NCBI RefSeq assembly: GCF_004761865.1 | Contig: NZ_SJDM01000005.1 | Coordinates: 62,001-126,000 of the forward strand | Source of the DNA: Crenalkalicoccus roseus | GTDB taxonomy: Bacteria > Pseudomonadota > Alphaproteobacteria > Acetobacterales > Acetobacteraceae | Direction of reading: 5' to 3' | DNA: 64,000 bases | Part shown: piece by piece, positions 44,363 through 52,691 of the stretch | Numbering within the stretch: the stretch's first letter is position 1 | Layout of the letters: each line of letters starts with the position of its first letter | The notes under the pieces: model-generated | What the model was told of the DNA's origin: nothing | Databases searched by the model: none | Seen by the model: only the letters and a program-made list of their open reading frames with translations | Translations under genes and position numbers: made by a program

Positions 44363-45354
44363 AGCGCCTGCAGCAGGTCGAGCACCCGCCGCCCGCCTTC
44401 CGGCGCTTGGCGCAGGAAGGCCTCGACCACCGGCGGCTGCATGGCGGCGCGCCACGCCTCGGTCTCCTCCGGCGTCTGCAGGTGCAGCGTCATGCCGCGG
44501 GCGCGCAGCTCCTCCAGCGCGGCGGCCGCGGTCTCCTCGGTGAGCGGGATCTGGTCCTGCTCCGCCTTGCGCGCTGCGGCCTCGATCGCCTCGCGCTGCT
44601 CCGGCCGCAGCCCGTTCCACCAGCGCGGGTTCACATAGACATGGCTGATGACGGAGAAGTAGGGGGCCACCGTGCCGAAACGCTGGAACTCGTAGAAGCG
44701 GCGGGAGACGGCGGCGGAGAGATCGGTCAGCCCGGCGTCCAGCACGCCCGACTGCAGCGCCTGCGGCACCTCCGGCCCCGGCATCGCCACCGCCGCGGCG
44801 CCGACCGCGGTCAGCGCGTGGTCGGTGAGCGGGTTGAGGCCGCGCACCTTCAGCCCGCGGAAATCGGCGGTCGAGACGATGGGCCGGCGGTTCGAGGTGA
44901 AGATCGCCTGGCGCGAGGTGTAGAGCCACATCAGGTTGCGCACAGCGCGCCGCTCCAGCAGCCCCTCCAGGAAGCGGGCCGCCTCGCTGCCGGGGAATTT
45001 GCGGATCTTCTCAAGCTCGGTGAACTGATAGGGGATAGTGACGGCGTTCATCTCGGGCAGGGTGGTGCCCCACTGGAAGTTCACCGCCGCCGCCGCCTCG
45101 AAGGCGCCGCGGGCGACGCCGGGGAAATTCTCGCCGGCGCGGGCAAGCTGCTCGGCCGGGAAGACCTGCACCTCGACGCCGCCGCCGGAGCGCTGCCTCA
45201 CCTCCTCGGCGAAGGCGGCGATGATGCGGGCGTTGTGGTGGCTCGGCGGAAATTGGTGGGAGAGGCGCATCACCACGGCCTGCTGGGCGCGAGCGAGGGC
45301 GGGGGCAGCGAGCGGGCTGGCAAGGGCGGCGGCAAGCAGCGCGCGGCGATGCAT
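44359..45354 (-). CDS. TRAP transporter substrate-binding protein (DctP family)
   Basis: 331 residues, the typical size. Signal peptide 1-24 ('MHRRALLAAALASPLAAP', cleaved after ARA). 'LSHQFPPSHHNARIIAAFAEEV' near 33 and 'GLKVRGLNP' near 171, with Arg175 probably salt-bridging a substrate carboxylate, are DctP landmarks. First gene of the dctPQM operon. GGAGG lies ten bases before the ATG and a TTGACC-N17-CATCAG promoter at 45385-45413. The ligand is likely a carboxylate. Confidence 0.92.
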   Translation of the reverse strand: MHRRALLAAALASPLAAPALARAQQAVVMRLSHQFPPSHHNARIIAAFAEEVRQRSGGGVEVQVFPAEQLARAGENFPGVARGAFEAAAAVNFQWGTTLPEMNAVTIPYQFTELEKIRKFPGSEAARFLEGLLERRAVRNLMWLYTSRQAIFTSNRRPIVSTADFRGLKVRGLNPLTDHALTAVGAAAVAMPGPEVPQALQSGVLDAGLTDLSAAVSRRFYEFQRFGTVAPYFSVISHVYVNPRWWNGLRPEQREAIEAAARKAEQDQIPLTEETAAAALEELRARGMTLHLQTPEETEAWRAAMQPPVVEAFLRQAPEGGRRVLDLLQAL

Positions 45355-45384
45355 GGCGGTTCCTCCGGCGGAATTGTCGTTGGG

Positions 45385-45413
45385 CTGATGCCGCTTCAGC
45401 GGTCCCAGGTCAA
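45385..45413 (-). promoter_or_regulatory. Promoter candidate for the TRAP operon
   Basis: TTGACC (45413-45408), 17-base spacer, CATCAG (45390-45385), about 30 bases before the dctP-type ATG. The -35 is near consensus while the -10 is poor, as often seen in GC-rich alphaproteobacteria. Confidence 0.4.
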
Positions 45414-45573
45414 CGCCCGGAGGTGCGTCGGCCCGAGGCGCGGCGGATGGCGGACCTGATGCGCGCCGGGCGGGCTGGGGACCGCACGGGCCGGGGCCGA
45501 TCGTTGCGGCTTCGCGCGGCCCCTTGGCGAACCGCGACGCCCCGCCTAAGTCGTTGATTTGTGAGATGAATGG

Positions 45574-45648
45574 TGGTGGGCGATAGTGGGATTGAACCAC
45601 TGACCTTCCCCGTGTCAGGGGGACGCTCTCCCGCTGAGCTAATCGCCC
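45574..45648 (-). tRNA. tRNA-Val (anticodon GAC)
   Basis: 75 bases folding into a standard cloverleaf: acceptor GGGCGAT with ATCGCCC, D-stem GCTC/GAGC, anticodon stem TCCCC/GGGGA with loop CTGACAC (anticodon GAC), T-arm AGTGG-TTCAATC-CCACT, and an encoded CCA 3' end. A promoter TTGCCT-N17-TAGTAA lies just upstream (45663-45691). Confidence 0.97.
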
Positions 45649-45662
45649 GCCGGCGGCAGCGG

Positions 45663-45691
45663 TTACTACCCGTCGCCGCGGCCCGAGGCAA
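45663..45691 (-). promoter_or_regulatory. Promoter of tRNA-Val
   Basis: TTGCCT (45691-45686), exactly 17 bases, TAGTAA (45668-45663). The predicted start is about eight bases before the mature tRNA 5' end. Confidence 0.6.
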
Positions 45692-45785
45692 GCTCCGACT
45701 CCGCCCTTATGGAGCGACCGATCCATCGCCCCCGCGCCACAGGCGGATGACAGCGGCGGCCGGCTGTGGCCTTATGCACCCTCCG

Positions 45786-46679
45786 ATGGACATGCCTCTC
45801 GACATCGCCGGAACGCCGGCCGGATCGGGTTCGGGCGCGGCCGAGGCGCCCTACCTGCTGAGCCGGCCCGAGCGGCAGACGGTGCCGCTGGTCTTCGCCT
45901 CGCCCCATTCGGGTCGCGTCTACCCCCCCTCCTTCGTGGCCGCGGCACGGCTCGACCCTCTGGCGCTGCGGCGCAGCGAGGACAGTTTCGTGGAGGAACT
46001 GTTCGCCGCCGCCCCGGCGCATGGCGCGCCGCTGCTGGCCGCCACCTTCCCGCGCGTCTTCTGCGACGTGAACCGCGAGCCCTGGGAGCTCGACCCGGGC
46101 ATGTTCGACGGGCCGTTGCCCTCCTTCGTGAACACCGCAAGCCCGCGTGTCTGCGCCGGCCTCGGCACCATCGCTCGAGTGGTGGCGACGGGAGAGGCGG
46201 TCTATCGCCGCAAGCTCAGCTTCGCCGAGGCCGAGGAGCGGATCCGCCGCTACTGGCAGCCCTACCATGCCGCCCTGGCGGCACTGATCGCCGAAACCAG
46301 GTCCCGCTTCGGCTGCTGCCTGCTGGTGGACTGCCACTCCATGCCCACCCACCCCGTCCAGGCAGCCAGCCCGCCCGATGTCGTGCTGGGCGACGCGCAT
46401 GGCACCGCCTGTGCGCCGCGCGCGACCCGGCTGATGGAGGAGGCGCTGCAGGATCTCGGCTACCGCGTGCGGCGCAACGATCCCTATGCGGGCGGCTACG
46501 TCACCCGCCATTACGGCCGTCCGCGAGAAGGGGTGCACGCGCTGCAGATCGAGATCGCCAGGACCCTCTACATGGACGAGGCCCGGATCGAGCGGCTGCC
46601 GCGCATGGCGGCGCTGCGGCGGGACCTGACCCGGCTGGTGGAGATCCTGGCCGGGACCGACTGGTCCTTCCTGCGCTGA
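45786..46679 (+). CDS. N-formylglutamate amidohydrolase family protein
   Basis: 297 residues. 'VFASPHSGRVYPP' (about 37-49), 'DVNREPWELDPGMF' and 'VDCHSMPT' (the last with metal-binding Asp/His) are the conserved lines of the HutG/N-formylglutamate deformylase family, which splits N-formyl-L-glutamate to formate and glutamate at the end of one histidine degradation route. No hut genes are adjacent, and many paralogues act on other N-formyl amino acids. Start choice is uncertain: ATGs at 45747, 45774, 45786 and 45792 are in frame and none has a clear ribosome site. It shares a terminator hairpin with the antisense-oriented sRNA downstream. Confidence 0.85.
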   Translation: MDMPLDIAGTPAGSGSGAAEAPYLLSRPERQTVPLVFASPHSGRVYPPSFVAAARLDPLALRRSEDSFVEELFAAAPAHGAPLLAATFPRVFCDVNREPWELDPGMFDGPLPSFVNTASPRVCAGLGTIARVVATGEAVYRRKLSFAEAEERIRRYWQPYHAALAALIAETRSRFGCCLLVDCHSMPTHPVQAASPPDVVLGDAHGTACAPRATRLMEEALQDLGYRVRRNDPYAGGYVTRHYGRPREGVHALQIEIARTLYMDEARIERLPRMAALRRDLTRLVEILAGTDWSFLR

Positions 46680-46681
46680 CG

Positions 46682-46717
46682 AAAAAAGCGGCGGTGCCTT
46701 GCGGCACCGCCGAGTTT
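46682..46717 (-). terminator. Intrinsic terminator of the suhB/mmgR-like sRNA
   Basis: A perfect 10-bp stem CGGCGGTGCC / GGCACCGCCG with a 4-base loop (46689-46712). On the minus strand it is followed by six T (46687-46682), a textbook intrinsic terminator. In the plus direction a weaker TTTA follows, so it may also end the N-formylglutamate amidohydrolase transcript. Confidence 0.85.
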
Positions 46718-46770
46718 AGGGAGGAAACGTCCAAGAAAGGCAGGCAGCCCGGGATCGCCGTGCTGCTGCG
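46682..46770 (-). ncRNA. suhB/mmgR-like alphaproteobacterial small RNA
   Basis: About 89 bases, bounded by a good promoter and an intrinsic terminator, with no credible reading frame. Before the terminator stem it holds TTTCTTGGACGTTTCCTCCC, the conserved single-stranded C/U-rich core that I recognise from the suhB (Rfam) or mmgR family of Rhizobiales and relatives. That core resembles an anti-Shine-Dalgarno sequence and is thought to bind target mRNAs with Hfq. In Sinorhizobium the homologue limits polyhydroxybutyrate granule build-up. Its 5' end overlaps TGCACCGCAGCA, similar to PhaR/phasin-gene sites, which may be coincidence. Family assignment is from memory and needs a covariance-model search. 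Confidence 0.72.
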
Positions 46771-46776
46771 GTGCAC

Positions 46777-46805
46777 AATCTAGGAGGGTGGAGCCTGCCT
46801 TGCAA
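46777..46805 (-). promoter_or_regulatory. Promoter of the suhB/mmgR-like sRNA
   Basis: TTGCAA (46805-46800), exactly 17 bases, TAGATT (46782-46777): close to the housekeeping consensus and the best-matching promoter I noticed in the window. Predicted start about 46770. Confidence 0.7.
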
Positions 46806-47018
46806 GAGGAATTTTCGCGGCGCAGCATTTTGCCGCGGTTCACATGCGCCTGAGCTGAACGGGAAAGAGCTTCGTCGTCCCAAAGGCTTGAGGGGCGCCG
46901 ATACCAAACAGGGCGAAGCGGCCGCCCGACCGCTTCCCTTGCCCAAGGGCGCAGATCGTCTCCCTGGCCCGAGCGGGCTCCTGCACGCCAGCCGGCCGCA
47001 AGCGGCTCCGCGCCGCAT
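46806..47018. other. Intergenic stretch with no recognised feature
   Basis: Between the sRNA promoter and the CoA-transferase stop. I see no convincing frame, hairpin or repeat. Together with the sRNA locus this is the only stretch of more than 300 bases without a protein gene. Confidence 0.5.
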
Positions 47019-48146
47019 TCAGGCCGCGAATTCGGCCCGCACCTTCTCCGTATGCGCGCCGAGCGCGGGCACCGGGCCGAGCATCCGCGCCCCGTCCGAG
47101 AGCCGCGCCGGGGGCGCGCCGATCGCCACCGGACCTTCCGGCGTCTCCACCGTGACGCGCCGCAGCGCGGGGTGGGTGCGCAGCCCCTCGCAATCGTTGA
47201 CGAAGCCGTAGGCGGTGTTGGCGCGGCGCAGCTTGGCGGCGCATTCCTCGCGCGTCAGGCTGGCGAACATGCGCGCGATGTGCGCGTCCACCATCGGCCG
47301 GTTCGCCACGCGCTCGTTGTTGACGCGGAACCCCTCCCTCTGCGGCAGGTCGGGCTCGTCGAGAAAGTGGGCGCAGAAGGTGGCCCATTCCCGCTCGTTC
47401 TGGATGGCGATGAGCACGAGCTGCCCGTCCCTGGTCTCGAAGGCGCCGTAGGGGCAGATGGAGGGGTGGGCAAGGCCGATGCGCGGCGGGTTCCTGCCCG
47501 TGCCCTCGTATTGCAGCAGCGGCACCGTCATCCAGTCCGCCATGCCGTCGAACAGCGAGACGGCGATGCCCTTGCCGCGCCCGGTGAGACCGCGCTCGAT
47601 CAGCGCCTCCAGCACCGCGGCATGGGCGTGCATGCCGCAGGCGATGTCGCAGGCGGAAACGCCGACGCGCCCCGGCCCCTCCGGCCGCCCGGTGATGAAG
47701 GCGAGGCCGCTCTCCGCCTGCACCAGCAGGTCATAGGCCTTCATCCCGGCATACTCCCCCTCCTCGCCGTAGCCGGAGATGTCCACGGTGATGAGGCGGG
47801 GATGCCTCGCGCGCAGCTCGGCCGAGCCGAAGCCGGCGCGCGCCATGGCGCCCGGGGCGAGGTTCTGGATGAAGACGTCGGCCTTCGCGATCAGGCGTGC
47901 GAGCAGCGCCTTGTCCTCCTCCTTCTTGATGTCGAGGACGACGCTCTCCTTGCCGCGGTTCAGCCAGACGAAGTAGCTGGACTGGCCGCGCGCCACCGCA
48001 TCGTAGGCGCGGGCGAAATCCCCTTCCGGCCGCTCGATCTTGATGACGCGCGCGCCGGCATCGGCGAGGCGCGAGGCGCAGTAGGGAGCGGCCACCGCCT
48101 GCTCCATCGAGACGACGAGCAGGCCCTCCAGCGGACGCGACGCCAT
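47019..48146 (-). CDS. CaiB/BaiF CoA-transferase family protein
   Basis: 375 residues, class III CoA-transferase. The catalytic Asp is Asp167 in 'VGVSACDIACG', the residue that forms the mixed anhydride. 'DVFIQNLAPGAMARAGFG' (90-107) is a family landmark. It moves CoA between a donor thioester and a carboxylic acid to activate the acid. GAGGAGGAG lies six bases before the ATG. It is 55 bases downstream of an acyl-CoA dehydrogenase gene, suggesting activation then oxidation of the same acid; the substrate is unknown. Confidence 0.9.
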   Translation of the reverse strand: MASRPLEGLLVVSMEQAVAAPYCASRLADAGARVIKIERPEGDFARAYDAVARGQSSYFVWLNRGKESVVLDIKKEEDKALLARLIAKADVFIQNLAPGAMARAGFGSAELRARHPRLITVDISGYGEEGEYAGMKAYDLLVQAESGLAFITGRPEGPGRVGVSACDIACGMHAHAAVLEALIERGLTGRGKGIAVSLFDGMADWMTVPLLQYEGTGRNPPRIGLAHPSICPYGAFETRDGQLVLIAIQNEREWATFCAHFLDEPDLPQREGFRVNNERVANRPMVDAHIARMFASLTREECAAKLRRANTAYGFVNDCEGLRTHPALRRVTVETPEGPVAIGAPPARLSDGARMLGPVPALGAHTEKVRAEFAA

Positions 48147-48201
48147 GTCAGCTCCTCCTCCCCGCTTCACCCTGCGCAAGGCCGCGCTGCGCTCGCATGG
48201 C

Positions 48202-49374
48202 TCAGTAGCTCCGCGGCATGCCGAGCACGTGCTCCCCGATGTAGCTCAGCACCAGATTGGTGCTGATCGGCGCCACCTGGTAGAGCCGTGCCTCGCGGTA
48301 TTTGCGCTCCACATCGTACTCCTCGGCGAAGCCGAAGCCGCCGAAGGTCTGGATGCAGGCCTCGGCCGCCGCCCAGGCGGCGTCGGCGGCGAGCATCTTG
48401 CCCATGTTCGCCTCCTCGCCGCAGGGCTGGCCGGCCTCGAATTTCCGCAGCCCCTTCTGCACCAGCGCCTCGGCGGCACGCATCTGGGCATAGGCGCGGG
48501 CGATCGGGAACTGCACGCCCTGGTTCTGGCCGATCGGACGGCCGAACAGCACGCGCTCCTTCGAGTAGGCTACCGCCTTCTCGATGAACCACTTGGCGTC
48601 GCCGAGGGATTCGCTGGCGATCAGCAGCCGCTCCGCGTTCATGCCGTCGAGGATGTAGCGGAAGCCCTTGCCCTCCTCGCCCACCAGGTTCTCGGCCGGC
48701 ACCTCGACATTGTCGAAGAAGACCTCGGTGGTGTTGTGGTTCATCATGGTGCGGATCGGGCGGATGGTGAGGCCGCGCCCCTTCGCCTGCCGCATGTCCA
48801 GGATGAAGGTGGAGAGCCCCTCGGTGCGCTTCTTCACCTGGTCGCGCGGCGTGGTACGCGCGAGCAGCAGCATCAGGTCGGAATGTTCGGCGCGGCTGGT
48901 CCAGATCTTCTGGCCGTTGACGACATAGCGGTCGCCCTCGCGCCGGGCGAAGGTGCGGAGCGCGGTGGTGTCGGTGCCGCTGGTCGGCTCGGTCACGCCG
49001 AAGGCCTGCAGGCGCAGCTCGCCAGTGGCGATCTTCGGCAGGTAGCGCCGCTTCTGCTCCTCGTTGCCGTGGCGCAGGATGGTGCCCATGATGTACATCT
49101 GGGCGTGGCAGGCGGCGGCGTTGCAGCCGCTGTGGTGGATCTCCTCGAGGATCGCCGCGGCGGCGGAGAGCGGCAGGCCGGCGCCGCCGTATTCCTCAGG
49201 GATCAGCGCGCCGAGATAGCCGGCCTCGGTCAGCGCCTGCACGAACTCGGTCGGGTAGCCGCGCTCGCGGTCGAGCTGGCGCCAGTACTCGCCGGGAAAG
49301 CGGGCGCAGAGCTTGCGCACCTCCTCGCGGATCTCCTTGTGGCGAGCATCGGCGGCGGTGAGCGGCTGGTCCAT
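48202..49374 (-). CDS. Acyl-CoA dehydrogenase family protein
   Basis: 390 residues with the three-domain acyl-CoA dehydrogenase fold. 'LQAFGVTEPTSGTDTTALRT' near 135-154 is the FAD-binding signature, and 'QTFGGFGFAEEYDVERKYREAR' near 350-371 the second PROSITE-type signature. It introduces a 2,3-double bond into an acyl-CoA, passing electrons to ETF. GAGAGGAA precedes the ATG and a TTGCCA-N17-TATCCC promoter lies at 49397-49425. It probably heads a transcript with the CoA-transferase. Confidence 0.92.
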   Translation of the reverse strand: MDQPLTAADARHKEIREEVRKLCARFPGEYWRQLDRERGYPTEFVQALTEAGYLGALIPEEYGGAGLPLSAAAAILEEIHHSGCNAAACHAQMYIMGTILRHGNEEQKRRYLPKIATGELRLQAFGVTEPTSGTDTTALRTFARREGDRYVVNGQKIWTSRAEHSDLMLLLARTTPRDQVKKRTEGLSTFILDMRQAKGRGLTIRPIRTMMNHNTTEVFFDNVEVPAENLVGEEGKGFRYILDGMNAERLLIASESLGDAKWFIEKAVAYSKERVLFGRPIGQNQGVQFPIARAYAQMRAAEALVQKGLRKFEAGQPCGEEANMGKMLAADAAWAAAEACIQTFGGFGFAEEYDVERKYREARLYQVAPISTNLVLSYIGEHVLGMPRSY

Positions 49375-49396
49375 GGCGCGTTCCTCTCGGCTCCCC

Positions 49397-49425
49397 GGGA
49401 TAGGATGCGGGGCACCGGCTGGCAA
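49397..49425 (-). promoter_or_regulatory. Promoter candidate for the acyl-CoA dehydrogenase/CoA-transferase genes
   Basis: TTGCCA (49425-49420), 17-base spacer, TATCCC (49402-49397), about 23 bases before the ATG. It sits in the gap after the ThDP enzyme gene. Confidence 0.45.
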
Positions 49426-49431
49426 GGCGCC

Positions 49432-51072
49432 TCAGCCCGCGCCGCTCCGGGGCAGGACCGCCCGCAGCGAGGTGCGGATCACGGCCGCCAGCGGGCCCGG
49501 GGCACGCAGCGCCGCCTCCAGCGCCGGGAGGTCGGCGCGGCTCTCCACCGCCAGCACCGGAACGCGGAAGGCGGCGCACCATTGCGCGAAATCCGGGTTT
49601 TCCAGGCTGGTGCCGGAGACGCGGCCGGGATGCGCCCGCTCCTGGTGGATGCGGATGCTGGCGTAGCTGCCATTGTCGGAAAGCAGCAGCTTCACCGGCG
49701 CGCCGCGCGCCACGGCGACGGCGAGCTCGCCCCCCGTCATCAGCGCCCCGCCATCCCCCACGGCGCAGATCACCTGTCGCCCCGGGCAGCGCAGCGCGGC
49801 GGCGACCGCGGCCGGCACGCCGAAGCCCATGGCGCCGGAGATCGGGGCGAGCAGGCGCTGCCCGGCGCGCCAGGCCACCTTGCGGTAGAAGGGGGCGCCG
49901 AAGGTGCCGGCGTCCAGCGTGACGATCGCGTCCGCCGCCGCGGCGCGCTCGACGAGCTTCGCCACCTCGGCGAAGGCGACGCCGTCCGGGTGGTCGGCCG
50001 GCGCCACCTCGCAATCGGCGAGGTGCAGCGCCCGCAGCTCGCGGATCCAGCCCTGCCGCCCGGCCGGGCAGCCCGGCGCCTCGGCGGCGAGGGCGGCGAT
50101 GATGGCCCCGGCATCCGCGGGGAGGGCGAGCTCGGCCGGGAAGTGCCAGCCGAGGAAGCGCGGATCGGCGCAGACATGCACGAGGCGCTGCCCGGGTGCG
50201 GGCCAGGTCCAGCCCTGCGTGGTGATGTCGGTCAGCCGGGTGCCGAGGGCGAGGACGAGGTCGGCCCGTGCGAAGGCCGTACGCTGCGCGTCCGGGTTGC
50301 GCAGACCGAGATCGCCTGCGTAGAGCGGATGGTCGTTGGGGAACAGATCCTGCCGGCGGAAGGAGACGGCGACCGGCAGCGACCAGGCCTCGGCGAAGCG
50401 GCGCAGCGCCGCGCGGCCCTCCGCCCCGGGGTGGCCGGGCGTGTCGAGGCCGTGGCCGGCGAGCAGGATCGGCCGCTCCGCCTGCCGCAGCAGGGCGGCG
50501 AGGCGCGCCGCCTCGGCCGGGGCGGGGGCGGCGGGGCAGGGCAGGGTCGCCGGCGGCGGCGCGGCCTGGCAGGGCATCGCCAGCACGTCCTCCGGCAGGG
50601 AGAGCACGACCGGGCCGGGCACCCCGCCCATCGCCATCGCCCAGGCGCGGGCGATGAGTTCCGGCACCTGGTCGGGCTCCGTCGCCTCGCCGATCCACTT
50701 GGCGATGCCGCGGAACATGGACTGGTAGTCGATCTCCTGGAAGGCGTTGCGGCGCAGGTCGCGCCGCTCCACCTGGCCGACCAGCAGGATCAGCGGCACC
50801 GCATCCTGCTCGGCGGTGTGCACGGCGATCGCGGCGTTGCAGGCGCCGGGGCCACGGGAGACCAGGACCACGCCGGGCCGCCCGGTCAGCTTGGCGTCCG
50901 CTACCGCCATGAAGCCGGCCCCGCCCTCGGCGCGGCAGGTGACGAGGTCGAGGCGCGGATGGGCGTGCAGCGCGTCGAGCAGGGCGATGTAGCTCTCCCC
51001 CGGCACGCAGAAGGCGCGGTCCACGCCTTGCGCGGCGAGGAAGCCGATCAGGCGTTCGGCGGCGGTCGGCAT
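49432..51072 (-). CDS. Thiamine-diphosphate-dependent enzyme, acetolactate synthase-like
   Basis: 546 residues with the three-domain POX/AHAS fold. The activating Glu49 is in 'CRAEGGAGFMA', and the ThDP/Mg motif 'GDGGALMTGGELAVAVARG' ends in 'LLSDNGSYASI' near residue 455. The central Rossmann-like domain is about 190-330. It decarboxylates or ligates a 2-oxo acid; relatives include acetolactate synthase, glyoxylate carboligase and benzoylformate or oxalyl-CoA decarboxylases. I do not see features that fix one. There is no small regulatory subunit nearby. It starts 23 bases after a D-aminoacylase gene on the same strand, so its substrate could come from amino-acid deacylation and oxidation. 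Confidence 0.88.
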   Translation of the reverse strand: MPTAAERLIGFLAAQGVDRAFCVPGESYIALLDALHAHPRLDLVTCRAEGGAGFMAVADAKLTGRPGVVLVSRGPGACNAAIAVHTAEQDAVPLILLVGQVERRDLRRNAFQEIDYQSMFRGIAKWIGEATEPDQVPELIARAWAMAMGGVPGPVVLSLPEDVLAMPCQAAPPPATLPCPAAPAPAEAARLAALLRQAERPILLAGHGLDTPGHPGAEGRAALRRFAEAWSLPVAVSFRRQDLFPNDHPLYAGDLGLRNPDAQRTAFARADLVLALGTRLTDITTQGWTWPAPGQRLVHVCADPRFLGWHFPAELALPADAGAIIAALAAEAPGCPAGRQGWIRELRALHLADCEVAPADHPDGVAFAEVAKLVERAAAADAIVTLDAGTFGAPFYRKVAWRAGQRLLAPISGAMGFGVPAAVAAALRCPGRQVICAVGDGGALMTGGELAVAVARGAPVKLLLSDNGSYASIRIHQERAHPGRVSGTSLENPDFAQWCAAFRVPVLAVESRADLPALEAALRAPGPLAAVIRTSLRAVLPRSGAG

Positions 51073-51095
51073 CCCGTCTCGTTCCTCCGGCGCGT

Positions 51096-52550
51096 TCAGG
51101 GGCGGTGGCGGCGGATCAGGCGGCCCGGGCGTTCCCCGGTCAGCCCCCTGCCGGCGACCCAGGTGGGCACGCCGTTGGTCCAGACCTGCTCGATGCCCTC
51201 GGCGGTCAGGGTGGGCTGCTCGAAGGTGGCTCGGTCGATAACACGGTGCGGGTCGAACAGCACCAGATCGGCATAGGCGCCGGGGCGCAGCACGCCGCGG
51301 TCCACCATGCCGAACAGCGCGGCGGTGCGGCCGGTCATCTTGTGGATGGCGGTCTCGAGGTCGAGCAGGCCGAGCTGGCGCACATAGAGGCCGAGCACGC
51401 GCGGGAAGGTGCCCCAGAGCCGCGGATGCGGATGCGCATCGTGCGGGATGCCGTCCGAGCCGATGACGGAGAGCGGGTGCGCCATGATCCGGCGCACATC
51501 CTCCTCGTCCATCTGGAAGGTGATGGCGCCAGCGGGACAGAGCCGCTCGGCGGCGGTGCGCAGGTCGGTGTTCCAGCCGCGCGCCACCTCGGCGAGGTCC
51601 TTGCCGGCCATCTCCGGGTGCGGCACCGACCAGGTGACGATGACGCGGCATTCCTCGCGCAGCCGGTCCGGCATCAGCACGGTGGAGCCGGCGGGGTAGG
51701 GATACATGTCGAAGGCGACCTCCTGCATGGTCGCCGCCGCCCCGATCAGCGCCAGGGTCTGCACCGAGCGGCCGTAATTCTCCGGCATCGAGCATTTGTG
51801 GTGGCTGATGTGCACCGGCACGCCGAGGCGCCTGCCGATCGTCAGCGTCTCCTCGATCGAGGCGCAGACGCGGTCGGCCTCGTCGCGCATGTGCGTCACG
51901 TAGAGGCCGCCCGCGGCGCGCAGCGCCTCCCCGACCGCGATCACCTCCTCGGTCGTCGCGTGCATGTTGGGCTTGTAGTAGAGGCCGGTGGAGAAGCCGG
52001 AGGCGCCCTCGGCCAGCGCCTCGGCGAGCTTCCTGCGCATCCGCTCGATCTCGCCGTCCCTCGCCGGGCGGTAGAGGTCGTCGCCCATGGCGTCCACGCG
52101 CAGCGTCTGGTGGCCGCACAGCGCGTAGGTGTTGACCGCCGGCGGCGCCTTCTCCAGCGCCCGGGCATACTCGCCGAAGCTGCCGAACCGCCACCAGCTC
52201 TCCTCGCCCAGCAGGTCGAGGGGCGGCACCGGGCGCCTGGCGAGGCGCGCCGGCGCCAGGCTGATGCCGCAATTGCCGACGACGACGGTGGTGACGCCCT
52301 GGCTCGACTTGCAGGCAAGGCAGTCCGGCCCGCAGAGCACGGCGCGGTCATCATGGGTGTGGGCGTCGATGAAGCCGGGGGCGAGCGCCTTGCCGGTGGC
52401 GATCACCTCGCGGTCGGCCGTGGCGTCGCCGAGGTCGCCCACCGCCACGATGCGGTCGCCGGTGACGCCGACATCCCCTGTGGTGCGCGGCGCGCCGGTG
52501 CCGTCGAACAGGGTGGCGTCGCGGATGATGAGGTCGCAGCGGAGGGCCAT
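51096..52550 (-). CDS. N-acyl-D-amino-acid deacylase family amidohydrolase
   Basis: 484 residues of the D-aminoacylase branch of the amidohydrolase superfamily. The HxH motif is His64 and His66 in 'GFIDAHTHDD', and Cys94 in 'VVVGNCGIS' is the zinc-binding cysteine typical of this family. 'YVTHMRDEADRV' near 220 and 'GSDGIPHDAHPHPR' near 365 give the other ligands. It removes the acyl group from N-acyl-D-amino acids or similar compounds. The long frame upstream to 54437 is antisense to other genes. Probably in one transcript with the ThDP enzyme. Confidence 0.9.
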   Translation of the reverse strand: MALRCDLIIRDATLFDGTGAPRTTGDVGVTGDRIVAVGDLGDATADREVIATGKALAPGFIDAHTHDDRAVLCGPDCLACKSSQGVTTVVVGNCGISLAPARLARRPVPPLDLLGEESWWRFGSFGEYARALEKAPPAVNTYALCGHQTLRVDAMGDDLYRPARDGEIERMRRKLAEALAEGASGFSTGLYYKPNMHATTEEVIAVGEALRAAGGLYVTHMRDEADRVCASIEETLTIGRRLGVPVHISHHKCSMPENYGRSVQTLALIGAAATMQEVAFDMYPYPAGSTVLMPDRLREECRVIVTWSVPHPEMAGKDLAEVARGWNTDLRTAAERLCPAGAITFQMDEEDVRRIMAHPLSVIGSDGIPHDAHPHPRLWGTFPRVLGLYVRQLGLLDLETAIHKMTGRTAALFGMVDRGVLRPGAYADLVLFDPHRVIDRATFEQPTLTAEGIEQVWTNGVPTWVAGRGLTGERPGRLIRRHRP

Positions 52551-52691
52551 GGGCGGTGTTCCGGGCTCGATGCGCCAGAGGGGCGGAGGGTGGGACCATG
52601 CCCGCCGCCCCGCCCGCCGTCCAGGCCGGCCCGGCGCTTGCCCGCCGCGCCCGGGCGCCGCATCGTGGCCGTCGCATCGGGAGGGAAGGGC

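Noticed and set aside
45540-45660. tRNA-Val as an integration site
   Set aside because: No integrase, no duplicated tRNA 3' end and no change in gene character on either side.
49432-51072. ThDP enzyme as glyoxylate carboligase partner of hyi/garR, or as oxalyl-CoA decarboxylase with the CoA-transferase
   Set aside because: It has a normal activating Glu49, whereas glyoxylate carboligase has Val there, and I see no ADP/CoA-binding features of oxalyl-CoA decarboxylase. The reaction is left open.
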